This document shows, piece after piece, positions 47,752-58,591 of a stretch of DNA of 64,000 bases. Numbering within the stretch: position 1 is the first letter of the stretch; each line of letters starts with the position of its first letter. The stretch is from the NCBI GenBank assembly GCA_940671915.1, contig CALNVZ010003426.1:36399009-36463008 (forward strand), written 5' to 3'. Made by a program: the position numbers and the translations under genes. The notes under the pieces are model-generated. The model saw nothing but the letters and a program-made list of their open reading frames with translations, ran no database searches and was not told the origin of the DNA. This stretch comes from Paracentrotus lividus. Taxonomy: Eukaryota > Echinodermata > Echinoidea > Camarodonta > Echinidae.

Positions 47752-48160
47752 ATAACTCGTCCGTCATGCTAGTCTATCAAGACAGCAGCAAGAACATCGC
47801 GGCAGAAAAGCGCGACGGACTAGCTTTTACCATGACCGACTAGCTGTAAAGTGTCCTGCTCAAAAGCTGTCAGTCTGGGCATCACTACGACTAGCTTTTA
47901 GGCTAGTCCGTCAAACTAGTCGCGTCACGACGACGAGCTTTAAATTAGTCCGTCGTGACGACGAGCATTAAAACTAGTCCGTCTTGACGGACTAACTTGG
48001 ACTAGCTTTCAAGCTAGTCGTAGAGACGGACGAGTTTTAAGCTAGTCGTAATAACCGGTTGTGTTGAAGGAAAACTAGTTCCTGCCGTGACCGACTAGCT
48101 TTAAAGCTAGTCAGTCTGGGCATCACTACGACTAGCTTTAAAGCTAGTCGGTCTACCCGT
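47752..48160. repeat. CTAGC palindrome cluster, right
   Basis: About ten interleaved copies of CTAGCTTTAAAGCTAG, ACTAGTCCGTC and GACGGACTAG, with GACTAGCTTTAAAGCTAGTC at about 48,092 and 48,130. With the left cluster it brackets 1.5 kb. Confidence 0.85.
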
Positions 48161-48523
48161 TTGGGTTTTCAGTGCAGGATGCACAGAAAACCTGAACTTA
48201 TATATGTATTCATTAAATGTAGCTACATACTATATTACTTGATTTTTATTGTTTTTTTTTTCATTATCATACGCTCTTTTGTTGCATACAAATGGTACAT
48301 CAGCTGATAAGGCGAATACAAAACATAACTTTTTTGTTCCTGGTGTCTTAAAGTGGTGTTAGTTTAATGACTTAACTTTTGGTAAATGACGTGTAAAAGT
48401 GCACTAACATTTGCTACAGGATTCATGCTAGCTTTGGGGAATTGAAAATTGACTACGGAGTAACTACCGCTACATCAAATGCCATGGAACCAATGTAAAG
48501 TAAACCTTTGTACAAAAACAAAC

Positions 48524-48700
48524 CGTTTTGTAGACACGTGGAGAACCGATGCTAGTGTTGACGGGCGCACCAAAAACGGCAATTGCAGGATCAGAACTGG
48601 TGAGGTCTTCAATCGTAAAGAGAGCAGGATTGATGAATTTTGACATCGTCATAGTAGTCGGAAATTGGTTGGAAAATTGAATTATTCCTGTCGTTGTGTA
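48524..48700 (-). CDS. Exon: NIDO domain, first part
   Basis: 59 codons in phase 0, with acceptor TTGAACAG and donor GTTTGT. The translation runs YTTTGIIQFSNQFP, then MSKFINPALFTIED and AIAVFGAP, and ends RVYKT. The pattern of a short strand ending G-x-I-x-F, then a loop and an aliphatic-V-F segment fits the nidogen-type NIDO fold as found in MUC4, SUSD2 and nidogen. NIDO supports protein-protein contact in matrix proteins. The donor is weak, so the exact 3' edge is the least certain part. Confidence 0.78.
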
Positions 48701-48991
48701 CTGTTCAATATCAATAAACATGAACATGAAAAAGGGAGAAAATTACTTTTTTTTTAAAAGTTACTAAACAAACTTTATACGTTTAGAGTAAAATTGCAGT
48801 CCATAGATAGCATCAATCAAATTACATATGTTCGTGATAATATATTTACATTATCCTAACAAGGTTATTGGTGTATCAACTGATCAAGGTAAATACAAAC
48901 TCATTCACTAACCTACAGATAGTTTGCATATGATATGATAGTCGATATTTTCTGAAGGTTAACTAAAGGAAATATAGGATATTAAGCCTAC

Positions 48992-49977
48992 CGTTACATA
49001 TTTATACAATATATTAACACCGACAGGTATTCCCGTCGGTATCTCCATCGTCATGAAATCCAAAGAAGATGAACGAAAGGATGATACCACAGAGTCACCT
49101 TCATACTCAAAATAGAGACTTGGTGGAGGATTAGCGACAGACGTTGTCGGTTCAAGGGTCGTAACAACATGCGTTGTGTCAATAGGAGTGGTATCAGCAT
49201 CAGAGGTAACAGCAGTTGAAATGGTAACGGGGGTGGTACCGAGATCAGTTATGACATCAGGAGTACCAACAAGAGTAGTATCAACATCACTGGTAACAAC
49301 TGGAGTGTTACTGACATCTGAAGTGACAACAGGGGTGGTAGCGACATCAGTAGTATCAACACGAGTTGTACCGATACCAGAGTCAATAGAAGGAGTGTTA
49401 ACGATATCAGTATGGACAGCACGTGTGGTACCGGCATCAGTACGGACAGCAGGTGTGGTACCGACATCAGTACGGACATCAGGTGTGGTGACGACATCCG
49501 TAGAAACAGCAGGAACGGTGACGACATCAGTAGGGGCCGCCGGTGTGGATTCTACATAAATGGTACCGACATCAGTAGAGGCAACAGGTGTGGTTTCAAG
49601 AGGAGTGGTAACGACATCAGTAGGGACAAGATGTGTGGCTTCAACAGGAGTGGTACCGACATCAGTAGGGACAGCAGGAGTGGTAACGACATCAGTAGGG
49701 ACAGGATGTGTGGTACCGACATCAGTAGGGGCAACTGGTGTGGTTTCAACAGGAGCGGTACCGACATCAGTGGGGTCAACAGATGTGGTTTCAACGGGAG
49801 TGGTAACGACATCAGTATGGACAGCAGGACTGGTAACGACATCAGTAGGGACAGCAGGAGTGGTACCGACATCAGTAGGGGGAACAGGTGTAGTTTCAAC
49901 AGGAGTGGTACCGACATCAATATTTTGTGTGGTAATAAAAGCACTGGTACCGACTGGAGTAGTAGCAACATCTGACT
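48992..49977 (-). CDS. Exon: Thr/Pro/Val mucin repeat domain and start of NIDO
   Basis: This 986-bp exon starts in phase 1 (acceptor CTCAACAG) and ends in phase 0 (donor GTAGGC). The first ~275 residues are an imperfect repeat based on TTPAVPTDVV, with variants such as VETTPVAPTDVG. The underlying DNA unit is close to 30 bp. Dense Thr and Pro without Cys is the signature of an O-glycosylated mucin stretch, though the Asp and Val content is unusually regular. The last ~50 residues (SLYFEYEGDS... GVNILYKYVT) lead into NIDO. An upstream in-frame ATG at about 50,035 follows no signal peptide, and exon 53,815 joins in phase, so this is an internal exon. Plus-strand open frames over it are shadows of the repeat. 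Confidence 0.88.
49160..49960. repeat. 30-bp coding minisatellite in the mucin exon
   Basis: GTGGTACCGACATCAGTAGG and GTGGTAACGACATCAGTAGG alternate at ~30-bp (some 45-bp) spacing. The unit encodes TTPAVPTDVV-like decapeptides on the minus strand. Confidence 0.88.
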
Positions 49978-50154
49978 CTGTTGAGGTAATTTGTGAATTA
50001 TTTATAATTGATTTTTTTTTTCTTTTTTCATTCATGGTCTAAGATCAACGCAAGGTATATCTGGTCGTAGCTTATAATTGCCGATATTTCGACTCAAAGA
50101 TAAGCTAGTGGATTTTAATTAAATGCAGAATGATGCTATAGAAATCCCAGGTTT

Positions 50155-50270
50155 TATTGTTCTTATTATTATCATTATCATTATTATTATTATTATAATT
50201 ATGATTATTGTTACTATTATTACTATTACTATCATTATTATTATCGTTATCATTATTATTATTTTTTACT
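50155..50270. repeat. ATT/ATC imperfect microsatellite
   Basis: TTATTATTATCATTATC and similar triplets. Confidence 0.85.
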
Positions 50271-50335
50271 TCTATTGAAAGAATCTTCATCAGGGCCAAA
50301 TAAAAATGAATCAAATTATTATCTTGTGAACACAC

Positions 50336-50372
50336 AGACACACACACACACACACACACATTTATATATATG

Positions 50373-50413
<41 letters not shown>

Positions 50414-50601
50414 ATTTTCGTCCTTAAGGCGAATTGAGGCGAATTTCTTTGTTTCCTCCTTTTATATTGCCCCACCGAACCCTATCCCTAACCCTATTGA
50501 ATTGGCGTTAAGGGGAATTTTTCGCCTATAGAAAGTCGCTAAGGGGAATCGTGACTGAATAGAGCTATTCTTCTCAGTTCCCCTTAAGGCCCGTTTTAGT
50601 A

Positions 50602-50663
<62 letters not shown>

Positions 50664-50664
50664 C
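50336..50664. repeat. (CA)n(TA)n ... (TA)n(TG)n microsatellites around an insertion
   Basis: (CA)n at 50,336-50,360 and (TA)n to 50,410, then ~195 bp with CCTTAAGGCGAATT near the left and TTCCCCTTAAGGCCCG near the right, then (TA)n at 50,605-50,634 and (TG)n to 50,662. The inner segment is probably a small inverted-repeat element that landed in a TA run. Confidence 0.75.
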
Positions 50665-50904
50665 TGACTTTTCTCGTGATTTTAAAGTATTATTATCAAA
50701 TTCCCTGATTTTTGCTGTTGGAAAAAAAGTAGAATAATTTTACCCGATTTCCCTGATTGGCTGGGAACCCTGATATAAATATTGTGAAATCGGGCCCCTT
50801 GAATAACGTGCTATGCAGTGAATCACCTGGTGTTTTTTTTGTACAGGCGAAATAAATGAAACAGATGACTCGAGACTTAGCTCTCAAATTCTTTTTCATT
50901 CACA

Positions 50905-51042
50905 AGTTTTCGGCCAATATTATGGCCTTCATCAGGCCTACATGATAAGACGAAACACAATTAGACAAAAATACTTATTTCAACCATATTTGTTTCGTCT
51001 CATTTTTTAGGCCTGATGAAGGCCAAATTGGCCGAAAGCTTA
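50905..51042. repeat. Inverted pair with CTGATGA...GAAA cores
   Basis: CCTGATGAAGGCC, a pairing partner GGCC, then GAAA, occurs on the plus strand at 51,012-51,037 and on the minus strand at 50,907-50,938. About 70 bp separate them. A TA/TG microsatellite follows. Confidence 0.7.
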
Positions 51043-51339
51043 TATATAATATATATGTGTGTTTGTGTGTGTGTATAAACGTATGGATTCTATTGTAGAT
51101 GGCCCTAATGAAGATTGACTAAATGGAAAGCTCGGCAAAATAGAAATAGAAAGTCATTAGAAGCTACTTCCAGGGTTATGACAATTCATTTATATCGCAT
51201 TATGTATATAAACTGTAGTACTCAAACTAAGAAGACGAATTGTATGCCATTCCTGCTTTGTTTCTGCCGAACAAATTGTTAAACCGAAAACTTGTGTTTA
51301 TAATACATTTTTTGTTGTTGGCCTGGGGTGAACCGCATA

Positions 51340-52600
51340 TGGACCACTTTTGGTCACGTGTGTGACCGAAATTATGCAAAATCTTGACTTTAATTGGCTA
51401 AAATATAACTCTAACAATTTCAAAGATGATTTTTTATACTGATTTGATGTTTATGTCATGCTAACATATTTTTTTGGTTATCATTTGGAAATATTTTTGA
51501 TGTTTACAATATGCATTTTCAAAGTCAGAGGTCAAAATATGTGGGTGACGTGAGTGACTTCACAATACGGCATGATTTTGAAAGTTCAATTTCATTTTGA
51601 AATTCCTGTGAGTTTTAAAATGATAAAATGTTCTTATTGTTGTGAGATATGGATTATGAATCTGTTAAGTAAAAATACCACTGGATAGGAGTCATTTCTG
51701 AAATTTCCTTTTTTATCTATTGTTTTATATCGTGATGTCGGGTCACATGACTTGTGTGACATTTTAGTGGGTCACGTGTGTGACATATAGCAAACTGTAT
51801 AGAAAAATGAAAATAGTATACATTTGCAGTAACTGTACATTTTCAACAATTAATATATCCGCTGTCGTAAAACTTTTATGAACTCAATCCTAATCAGTCA
51901 CTGGGGTGGTTTGGTAGCTGTCAAGACAGGAAGGGGATGGAGCGTGGAGGGAGGGGGGCCATGATGCCCTTTATGAGATCTCGGCGGTTGATCGCGTGAG
52001 CGCGTCGACAATTTGCACGATGGTAGTGTGCGACGTAAGCTACAAGAATGCACTGTTATTTTTTTCCAAGATAATATTTATTTATTTTATATGAATTAAT
52101 TATACTAATTTAGGCATTGCATGAAATCATACTTTTAGTTTTGATTGGCAAACTAAAGCTTCTGGAATGCTAATTTTGTGTTTACATAATCGTCATAGGA
52201 TTCCTAACAATTGTACTTGGAAAGTTTTGGCATCAAAATCAATTTTTTTATGTATTTCACTGTTTTACGAATTTCTTATATATTTCTTTGTTTTTCGACC
52301 TTTTGTTTTTCTTTGTTTTTTTTCGCAAAAATTATTGCAGAATCATATTGGAGCATAGTAATTCTAAAATAAATTAATTTCAGCCAGTGAAAGTGAAAAT
52401 AATCAGACCTTTATGACCGCCCAACCCAGTGGGTCACGTGTGTGACCGATTTGTTTGCTAATTAATTTTCATGGATTCATATTTGGTGAGATGCAAAGTA
52501 CATTAAATCTAGCTTTGGAGAATTAATAATAATAATACCAGAGCAATGGTTAAGGCGGGGCATAAACTTTTCGTGTTTTCTGGTCACGTGTGTGGCATTT
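51340..52600. repeat. Dispersed GGTCACGTGTGTGACC motifs
   Basis: Copies at 51,352, 51,770, 52,432 and 52,582, with a variant GGTCACATGACTTGTGTGAC at 51,741. Intervening DNA is AT-rich without a frame. Confidence 0.75.
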
Positions 52601-53814
52601 AAAGGGCAATTAATTTCCAGGGTTAATTATCTTAATATAATCGATTTAACATTATTTTGGGGTTAGATTAAAAGGAATAGAGGTAAATGATAATATAATG
52701 ACAGTAATCCAAGTAAGGGAGTTAGCATATCCATTCCAGTCAGGGTTAAAAATAAAAAAAAAAAAAGAAAAGGATATTTTATGGCCGTTTTTCCATCTAA
52801 TTATCATATATGTTAATTTATGCAAATGAGCATGAAAAATGGCAAAAATCACGAAAAAAATATCAGTTCATGAAACTTCAGATATTGCTCTAGAAAATCA
52901 AGAAGCAAACATTTTATATTGTCTCAAAAAGGTTCACTTTTCAAAGAATGGCCAATACTGCGTATTTTCATATATTTATTTGTGTATTTGAAAGTCCAAC
53001 ACATGGAACAGTAATTACATATGAATCCATGGATCAGCATGTGTGACTTATTTCATTTGTTTCTTATAATAAAGGCTACGCTTTTTTAGTTTATGTTCAT
53101 TTCATTTCAAAAGTTCAGAACTACTAATGGCGATAGTCTGAACGATGCTTTATTTCTTTTAAATAAATCATAAAAGGCGGCCAACAAATTCGAAAATACA
53201 TTGTTCATGATGAAAAATTAAAAACGATCAAGAATGATAACATAAATTATGTTCATATTTCTGCATTTTTATAAGTTTATTAATCTGTTTCCACACCTTT
53301 AGTTCCCCAAAGTTATTCATTATTGTTTTCTTTTTGTTTTTAGACATATTTCGTCGTGTATATTGACCCTAAAATCTCACAAGTCTTTGGCCACAATATG
53401 TAAGGATCCTAAACATGTGATCTCTCTATTATCATTATTTTATTGGCTAATATTTTAGCAAATGATAAATTATACATGGGTTTAGTTTTAAAAATCTAGA
53501 TAGTCGTAAACTCCAGTCTTGATATTTTTCATTGCTTTTCTTAATGAATACATGTATGGTTTTAATTTGTAAAGACAATTTAAGTTCAGGTCGAAGTAGT
53601 CTCAGATTTGTTTTGGCTTTGTGAGTGTCATACTAAAACACATTGAGGCAGCTAATATTGTTTTTGATAATTTTCTTGAAGCTAAAGTTTGTGGAAACTT
53701 CGCTTAAATTTCTGTGCGTTATTTGAACGTACGAAAATGATTCTATTGATTGCATAAATTGCATACCACTAGAAGGTTTTAATCAAAATGTTAAAATTGA
53801 CAAAGATTAATAAC
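52601..53814 (-). other. Intron segment without recognised feature
   Basis: AT-rich; no exon or bounded repeat seen. Confidence 0.5.
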
Positions 53815-53956
53815 CTGGGCAAGCGTCTCCTGTGCAATTCTGTGTCTCTGCAGGTTTCTCATTGATGCAGAGTGATTCATTGACAGCCTCTCCTGAAGTC
53901 AGGTTCTGACAAGTAACGTTCCTGAACATCATTCCAGTGCCACATGAGACTGAACA
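53815..53956 (-). CDS. Exon: TSP1 repeat
   Basis: 47 codons plus one base, phase 0 to 1, with acceptor TAATAG and donor GTTATT. The translation starts CSVSCGTGMMFRNVTC and ends ETQNCTGDACP, with six cysteines in the thrombospondin type 1 pattern. It lacks the N-terminal tryptophans of classical repeats. At DNA level it is almost identical to the TSP1 exon at 57.9 kb, including a run of more than 30 identical bases. This suggests recent duplication or gene conversion. It splices in phase 1 to the mucin exon, giving ...DACP-ESDVATTP. Confidence 0.88.
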
Positions 53957-54244
53957 CTATTAGTCAACATTAAACATTCAATGATGAAACATAATGGCAA
54001 TGTAATTGCAAGATTGTCTCAACGGACTCACACACACTCACAATGCATAATTATTTCAAATGATGTATCTTTCATTTGATATAGATTTTGTACATAAATA
54101 TTGTACAATACATCTTTGTACATTTTATTTTGATAATGTAAAATAAATTCAATACAATTTATTCACAGTTTAAAAGAGAACGATTTAAATGGAATAGGCC
54201 TAAGGGATGTTTTTTTTTTTCTAATACAAGAAGATGACTCCTAC

Positions 54245-54427
54245 CTCGCTGAATGGTAGTGCGAAATATCCATATCGACACATGACCGCTGTAACACTGA
54301 CGTTGAAACCGGTATATGCAACACTGCTATCAGTGGTGAAATTAATACGTAGGGTGTTAGAGAAGGACAAGAAAGGTGCCAATGTATATCCACATACGTA
54401 AAAAGGTTCGAATCCCTCACCTTTCAC
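54245..54427 (-). CDS. Exon: CUB domain, second half
   Basis: 61 codons, phase 0 to 0, with acceptor TTTGCAG and donor GTAGGA. It begins VKGEGFEPFYVCGYTL, followed by SFSNTLRINFTTDS and GFNVSV, and ends LPFSE. This is the second half of a CUB domain whose first half is the exon at 55,729-55,909; the intron between them is about 1.3 kb. The last residue joins directly to CSVSCG of the TSP1 exon. The exon is a paralogue of 60,206-60,397. Confidence 0.87.
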
Positions 54428-55728
54428 CTGCAAAGAAAACAAACTGTGAATGTCAAGTCAAGTCTGTCTTCTCGTTTCTGTATGCAATTAAAGCACAGAC
54501 AAATTTACTATGAATTCATAGCAAAACAAGGTGCTTCATATAACAACTACATGTAGTAATCGATGTACCACAGTACAACAGTAGTTCAAAAATTATATTT
54601 TTCTTCACAGAAAACTATTTGATGGGATGATATATCCGGTTAGATACGATGTACGATTTTAGAAAGTCCAACAGTCGTTATTAGGCAACAAAAGCTTTTT
54701 CCTTTACTAAAAGTTTTTGCCGTATATGTTATAAAGTCTACCTCTTGTTTAATATACAAGAGGCTCCCGTAAAACATTTTGATGTCGCATCGTCCTTTGA
54801 TCAGTCTTTGCAGAAGCAGTAGGCTTTTGGAAAATCCCACAAGATCAAATAACGGACACCGTGGGGCCACATTTTTGGCAGACCAACAGCGAACATAGAA
54901 ATTGGGAATATTTTTCACATTTGCTGTAGTGTTAACATGCGGCGCTTAAGCAGATATCATGTAATATTAGTGGAATTGAGCAATCACTCCCATAAAAATT
55001 CTCCCCGGACGACTACCTCTAGGACAATTACCAAAAGACATCTATCCCCGGATGATTTTTCCCTAGACAATTAATGGATATATTCCCCTCCTGCCCGCAA
55101 TTACTCTTAAACCCCTTTTCCTTCAGACAATTACCCCCTCCCAAATAAAGCCCGCGTCATATTTTGCTGAAGTTGACCAAGGATGGACACACGATCAAGG
55201 AAAATTTCAAATCTTGCTCTAATCACAAAAGCATTGGGCCATTCGTGTACCCATCGTATGTTTTTCGAGTGCCATCGTGTAACATTCTGTAACCCAAGAT
55301 GTGTGATGTCATACATGAACAACTTCTCCGTTACTTTTGTACATATTTCACTGAAATTGTCTTTTTCATCAATTTTGTCAGTAGATCTGGTATTATTTTC
55401 ATTGGAGGACATGTAATACAGGTTTCACAAAATGTAATCATGGACAGAGAATCCGCACTACAAAGAGAAAAAGGAAAACGTGGCATTTTTGGTATTTTTT
55501 TTTTTGGCCACGACATGGGGGGTTGTTCATGTATAACATTACACATGTTGCCAGTTTAATGACCTCCATACCTTCAGTGATAACAACATTCAAATGCCTC
55601 ATAACTTTCTTATTATTTATTCAATTTTCTGAAACTTTCATTGATCTGCTTCTCTGATTTTTCTTTATCATATATTTTAACCAAATCCTAGGGTTTCATT
55701 GTCCTTTAAGGTGTAATATAAAACTCAC
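54428..55728 (-). other. Intron inside the second CUB domain
   Basis: Contains a weak inverted pair, GTGATGTCATACATGAACAA at 55,302 and TTGTTCATGTATAACATTAC at 55,522. Frames of 70-90 codons here show no domain. Confidence 0.5.
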
Positions 55729-55909
55729 ATGGAATTTATCAAAACAATTGCCTGGTCTCTCAAACTGAAATTATTGGCTACGACTGACCAACATCCATTT
55801 ATTGTTGGGTTGTAGAATTCGTAGGTACAGTTGAGGTTATGTGGGTGAGAACTTGGATAGCCAGGAGACAAGATGATTGCAGACTCGTTGAAATACTGTT
55901 CGCAAGTAA
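55729..55909 (-). CDS. Exon: CUB domain, first half, one-base frame break
   Basis: The acceptor (TTGTCCTCAG) follows a run of 32 T, and the donor is GTGAGT. The translation begins VTCEQYF, continues through SPGYPSSHPHNLNC, YEFYNP and GCWSVVANNFS, then loses frame near 55,770. The next frame reads FERPGNCFDKFH up to the donor and joins VKGEGFE of the following exon in phase 0. The motifs YP-x-x-x-P-H-N and the C-x-D are typical of a CUB first half. The present 181 bp lacks one base compared with a phase-consistent exon; the break sits at a TTT run, where a homopolymer indel would be an easy error. Confidence 0.8.
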
Positions 55910-55916
55910 CTGAGGA

Positions 55917-55917
<1 letters not shown>

Positions 55918-55949
<32 letters not shown>
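55918..55949. repeat. A32 homopolymer in a splice acceptor tract
   Basis: Read on the minus strand this is T32 directly before GTCCTCAG of the CUB exon, so it serves as its polypyrimidine tract. Confidence 0.95.
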
Positions 55950-55951
<2 letters not shown>

Positions 55952-57885
55952 AAAGAAAAGAATAGAAAAAGAAAATAAATAGAAAACCCCCCCAAAAAAA
56001 CAACATTATATTGGTGTTTGAGAACTCACTGGTACTGCGTTAATGCGCAGAAAATTAACTCATTATATGAATTTTTGCATGTCATTTTCGCAAGGGTTGT
56101 AGAATTTATAGATCAGTACTATTGAGATTGCGAGGGTAATCAATGGTTACAAAGAAGAGACGTAATGGTTGCAAACTCATTTGAATATATGTTGCATTTT
56201 ACATCCGTAACATTCTTGCAATAAATTTATGAAATTAAACATATATACCATGAAGCGTGATCGGCGCAAATAAATAGTTGGTCCTCGTGACCATTAGTTG
56301 ACATAATGCAACAACTGAGTCCCCTGAAAACTCGGAGATCGTGGGGAATGCGCGTTTTTCTTGAGCTCCATTGACTTGTACACAATGTCAGTCAGGCTTA
56401 CGCATGGGTCGGACTAATGGGGATTAACATTCGGACAGCACAAACATGACGAAGTTGGCCGAATTCAGCCAGTCAGTCGGGTCAGTAGCTTCGGTTTCTC
56501 GATTCATCAACAATAGACTCTCAACGGGTCTCTTCGTATAAATTCAAAGAGAGGACTTGTATAATGCTCCATTTAAAAAACAAAACATAGGTTAGATTTA
56601 CTTCTGAATTCTGGTCAGTTAGTCTATAGCCATAGAGGATTACCGGATTACCTCCAGACGGGTTGTCGCTGGAGATTACGCAACACGCCTCAGGCTCTGA
56701 TTGGAATGTTTATTATTTCATCCGAGATAAGGTGATTTTCCCCATGTTTTATTCAATTACGAGTCCCTTTTATCGATCACCAGTTGGTTTTTGATTAACA
56801 TGATTACGTTTTCTTCCGTTTTTTGCTGTCATGTTTGCATTTATTCGCACATGCTGACAAACAAGTTGTGATTTTCCTGGTGTAGACCGTATTTAGATGA
56901 TGATGGGCTTAAGTCCTATCATTTCATAGTTTTTGTAACATCAAATTTAAATTTAGTCATAGAGTCCAGTAGATTACTCAAAAGACGATCATGACAACTT
57001 GAATTGATGTAATTTTGTTATCTTATTACAAGGTCAGAGTGAGTCTTATAATATATTGCGTCCTGGAATAAAGTAAACCCGACTTTGCAACTTCAAAACT
57101 TTTGTGTTCTCAACGTTTACTTCATGTTTAATAAGAATCATTTTCTGTTCAATGACAACAAATTTTATGTGCTATGATGGATGACTGATCACTTGGAATT
57201 TAAAACAAGTTCCAAATTGCTTGTACTAAGTTCGGGAAAAACAACAGTAATTGTATTAATTTAGTCCAACTAGCCTTTTGTCAATTATGATGTGACGTAC
57301 CTCAGGCGATTGCGATGTTTTGGATCGGATGTGCATCTAAACGTGTGAAGATTTGGGTACGAGTTTTAAAACACCGGTTAGAGACTGATATACCAGGGAA
57401 AAGGAGTGAACTAGTCGCTTACCCTTCGAGTACATCTTATTGATGTCTGATAAGTTTTTTTTTAGCATCAATTATACTTATTACAAAATAAAAAAATTAA
57501 CATACCCTTCATCTACGGTCCAATAGCTATGGACTCATCCTGATGGTTCGTATAGTGTAGCGTAGAGTAGTGTAGTAGTGTTACGTACACGAACCATCAC
57601 CTGAGGTAGATGTGACGCAAACACGTTACTTGTGCCAAAACTAGATAAAAGGAGTTTTTGACAATTTTTTTTTAAGTGTTCAGTCATTCATTACACCACG
57701 GGTATATGTTTCATATCACTAAACGGATTATAAATTACTATTTCACATGATATAAAAATTAATGTCACTTAGATTAAGTAATTTAATATGAGGCTCTTAA
57801 AATTATGTTTACATTTTCTGGGACGCACTGTTTCGGGATCGGGCTCGGCAGGCCTAATTTTAGAGAATACTTGTTGAGTACTAAC
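55950..57885 (-). other. Intron segment without recognised feature
   Basis: No exon seen. At 57,545-57,600 GATGGTTCGT and ACGAACCATC are inverted around AGCGTAGAGTAGTGTAGTAG. Confidence 0.5.
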
Positions 57886-58032
57886 CTGGACAAGCTGTTA
57901 GCGTGCAACTTTGTGACTCTGCAGGTTTTAATAGTACGCCATGCACATGGATTCATCGACAGCTTCTCCTGAAGTTACGTTCTGACAAGTAACGTTCCTG
58001 AACATCATTCCAGAGCCACACGTGACTGAACA
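57886..58032 (-). CDS. Exon: TSP1 repeat, frame disrupted
   Basis: The minus strand reads CSVTCGSGMMFRNVTC at the start and, in another frame, KPAESQSCTLTACP at the end. This is a six-cysteine thrombospondin type 1 repeat nearly identical to the exon at 53,815-53,956. Acceptor GAAG and donor GTTAGT are in place. The exon is 147 bp against 142 bp in its sister. The extra 5 bp lie near 57,930, where the frame-one reading hits a TAA after MCMAYY. The upstream exon ends in phase 0 and the downstream one needs phase 1, so the 142-bp length is the compatible one. Either this copy is damaged or the consensus carries an indel. Confidence 0.75.
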
Positions 58033-58228
58033 CTTCGATATAAAAACTTTCTTTAAGCAGATTCATGTATAATAATGATATATAGGATTTGTAAAACGCA
58101 AAATCAACTGTTCCTAGTTTGTTTCAAAAATAGATTGGCCAAATGCTCAAGCAAAGGCCCGATCATCCAAAGCTTTTCTGACGTTCGGATAACTAAAGCG
58201 AATTAGAGTTTGTGACAGCAAAGATCTA

Positions 58229-58375
58229 AAGGCGCGGTCCCACTGGCTTTTTAGGATGATTTGCTTATGAATTGCGGATTTTTTGTTTTTGTTTTTGTTT
58301 TTTTGTTGCGGATGAACGAAATTTGTATACGCAACTCATGCACAATTAATCCTCCCGCCAGGAGGACCGGGCCTT
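58229..58375. mobile_element. Second copy of the GGCCCGGTCCCAC MITE, inverted
   Basis: AAAGGCGCGGTCCCACTGGC and GGACCGGGCCTTT are the ends. The interior matches the reverse complement of 46,751-46,890, including GCGGATGAACGAA. It lies in the intron between TSP1 and CUB exons. Confidence 0.82.
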
Positions 58376-58591
58376 TACATTAGAGTATCTGTGAACTAAA
58401 TTTATTTGTACATTTATCTTTTTAGTTTTGTTTATTTAAAATAAAAATAGAAAAAGAATCAAATCATTGAGCAAACATTAATTTCAACTCTATATACATA
58501 GTAACACTTTCATCAATATTTAAAGACAACATTGATTAAATGTTTCCCAGTTAATGTGTTTTACAACAGAAGTAATATAATACCAACATTA

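Noticed and set aside
49176-50042. Plus-strand frames of 127-187 codons over the mucin exon
   Set aside because: They are out-of-strand readings of the 30-bp coding repeat; splice sites and domain continuity support only the minus strand.
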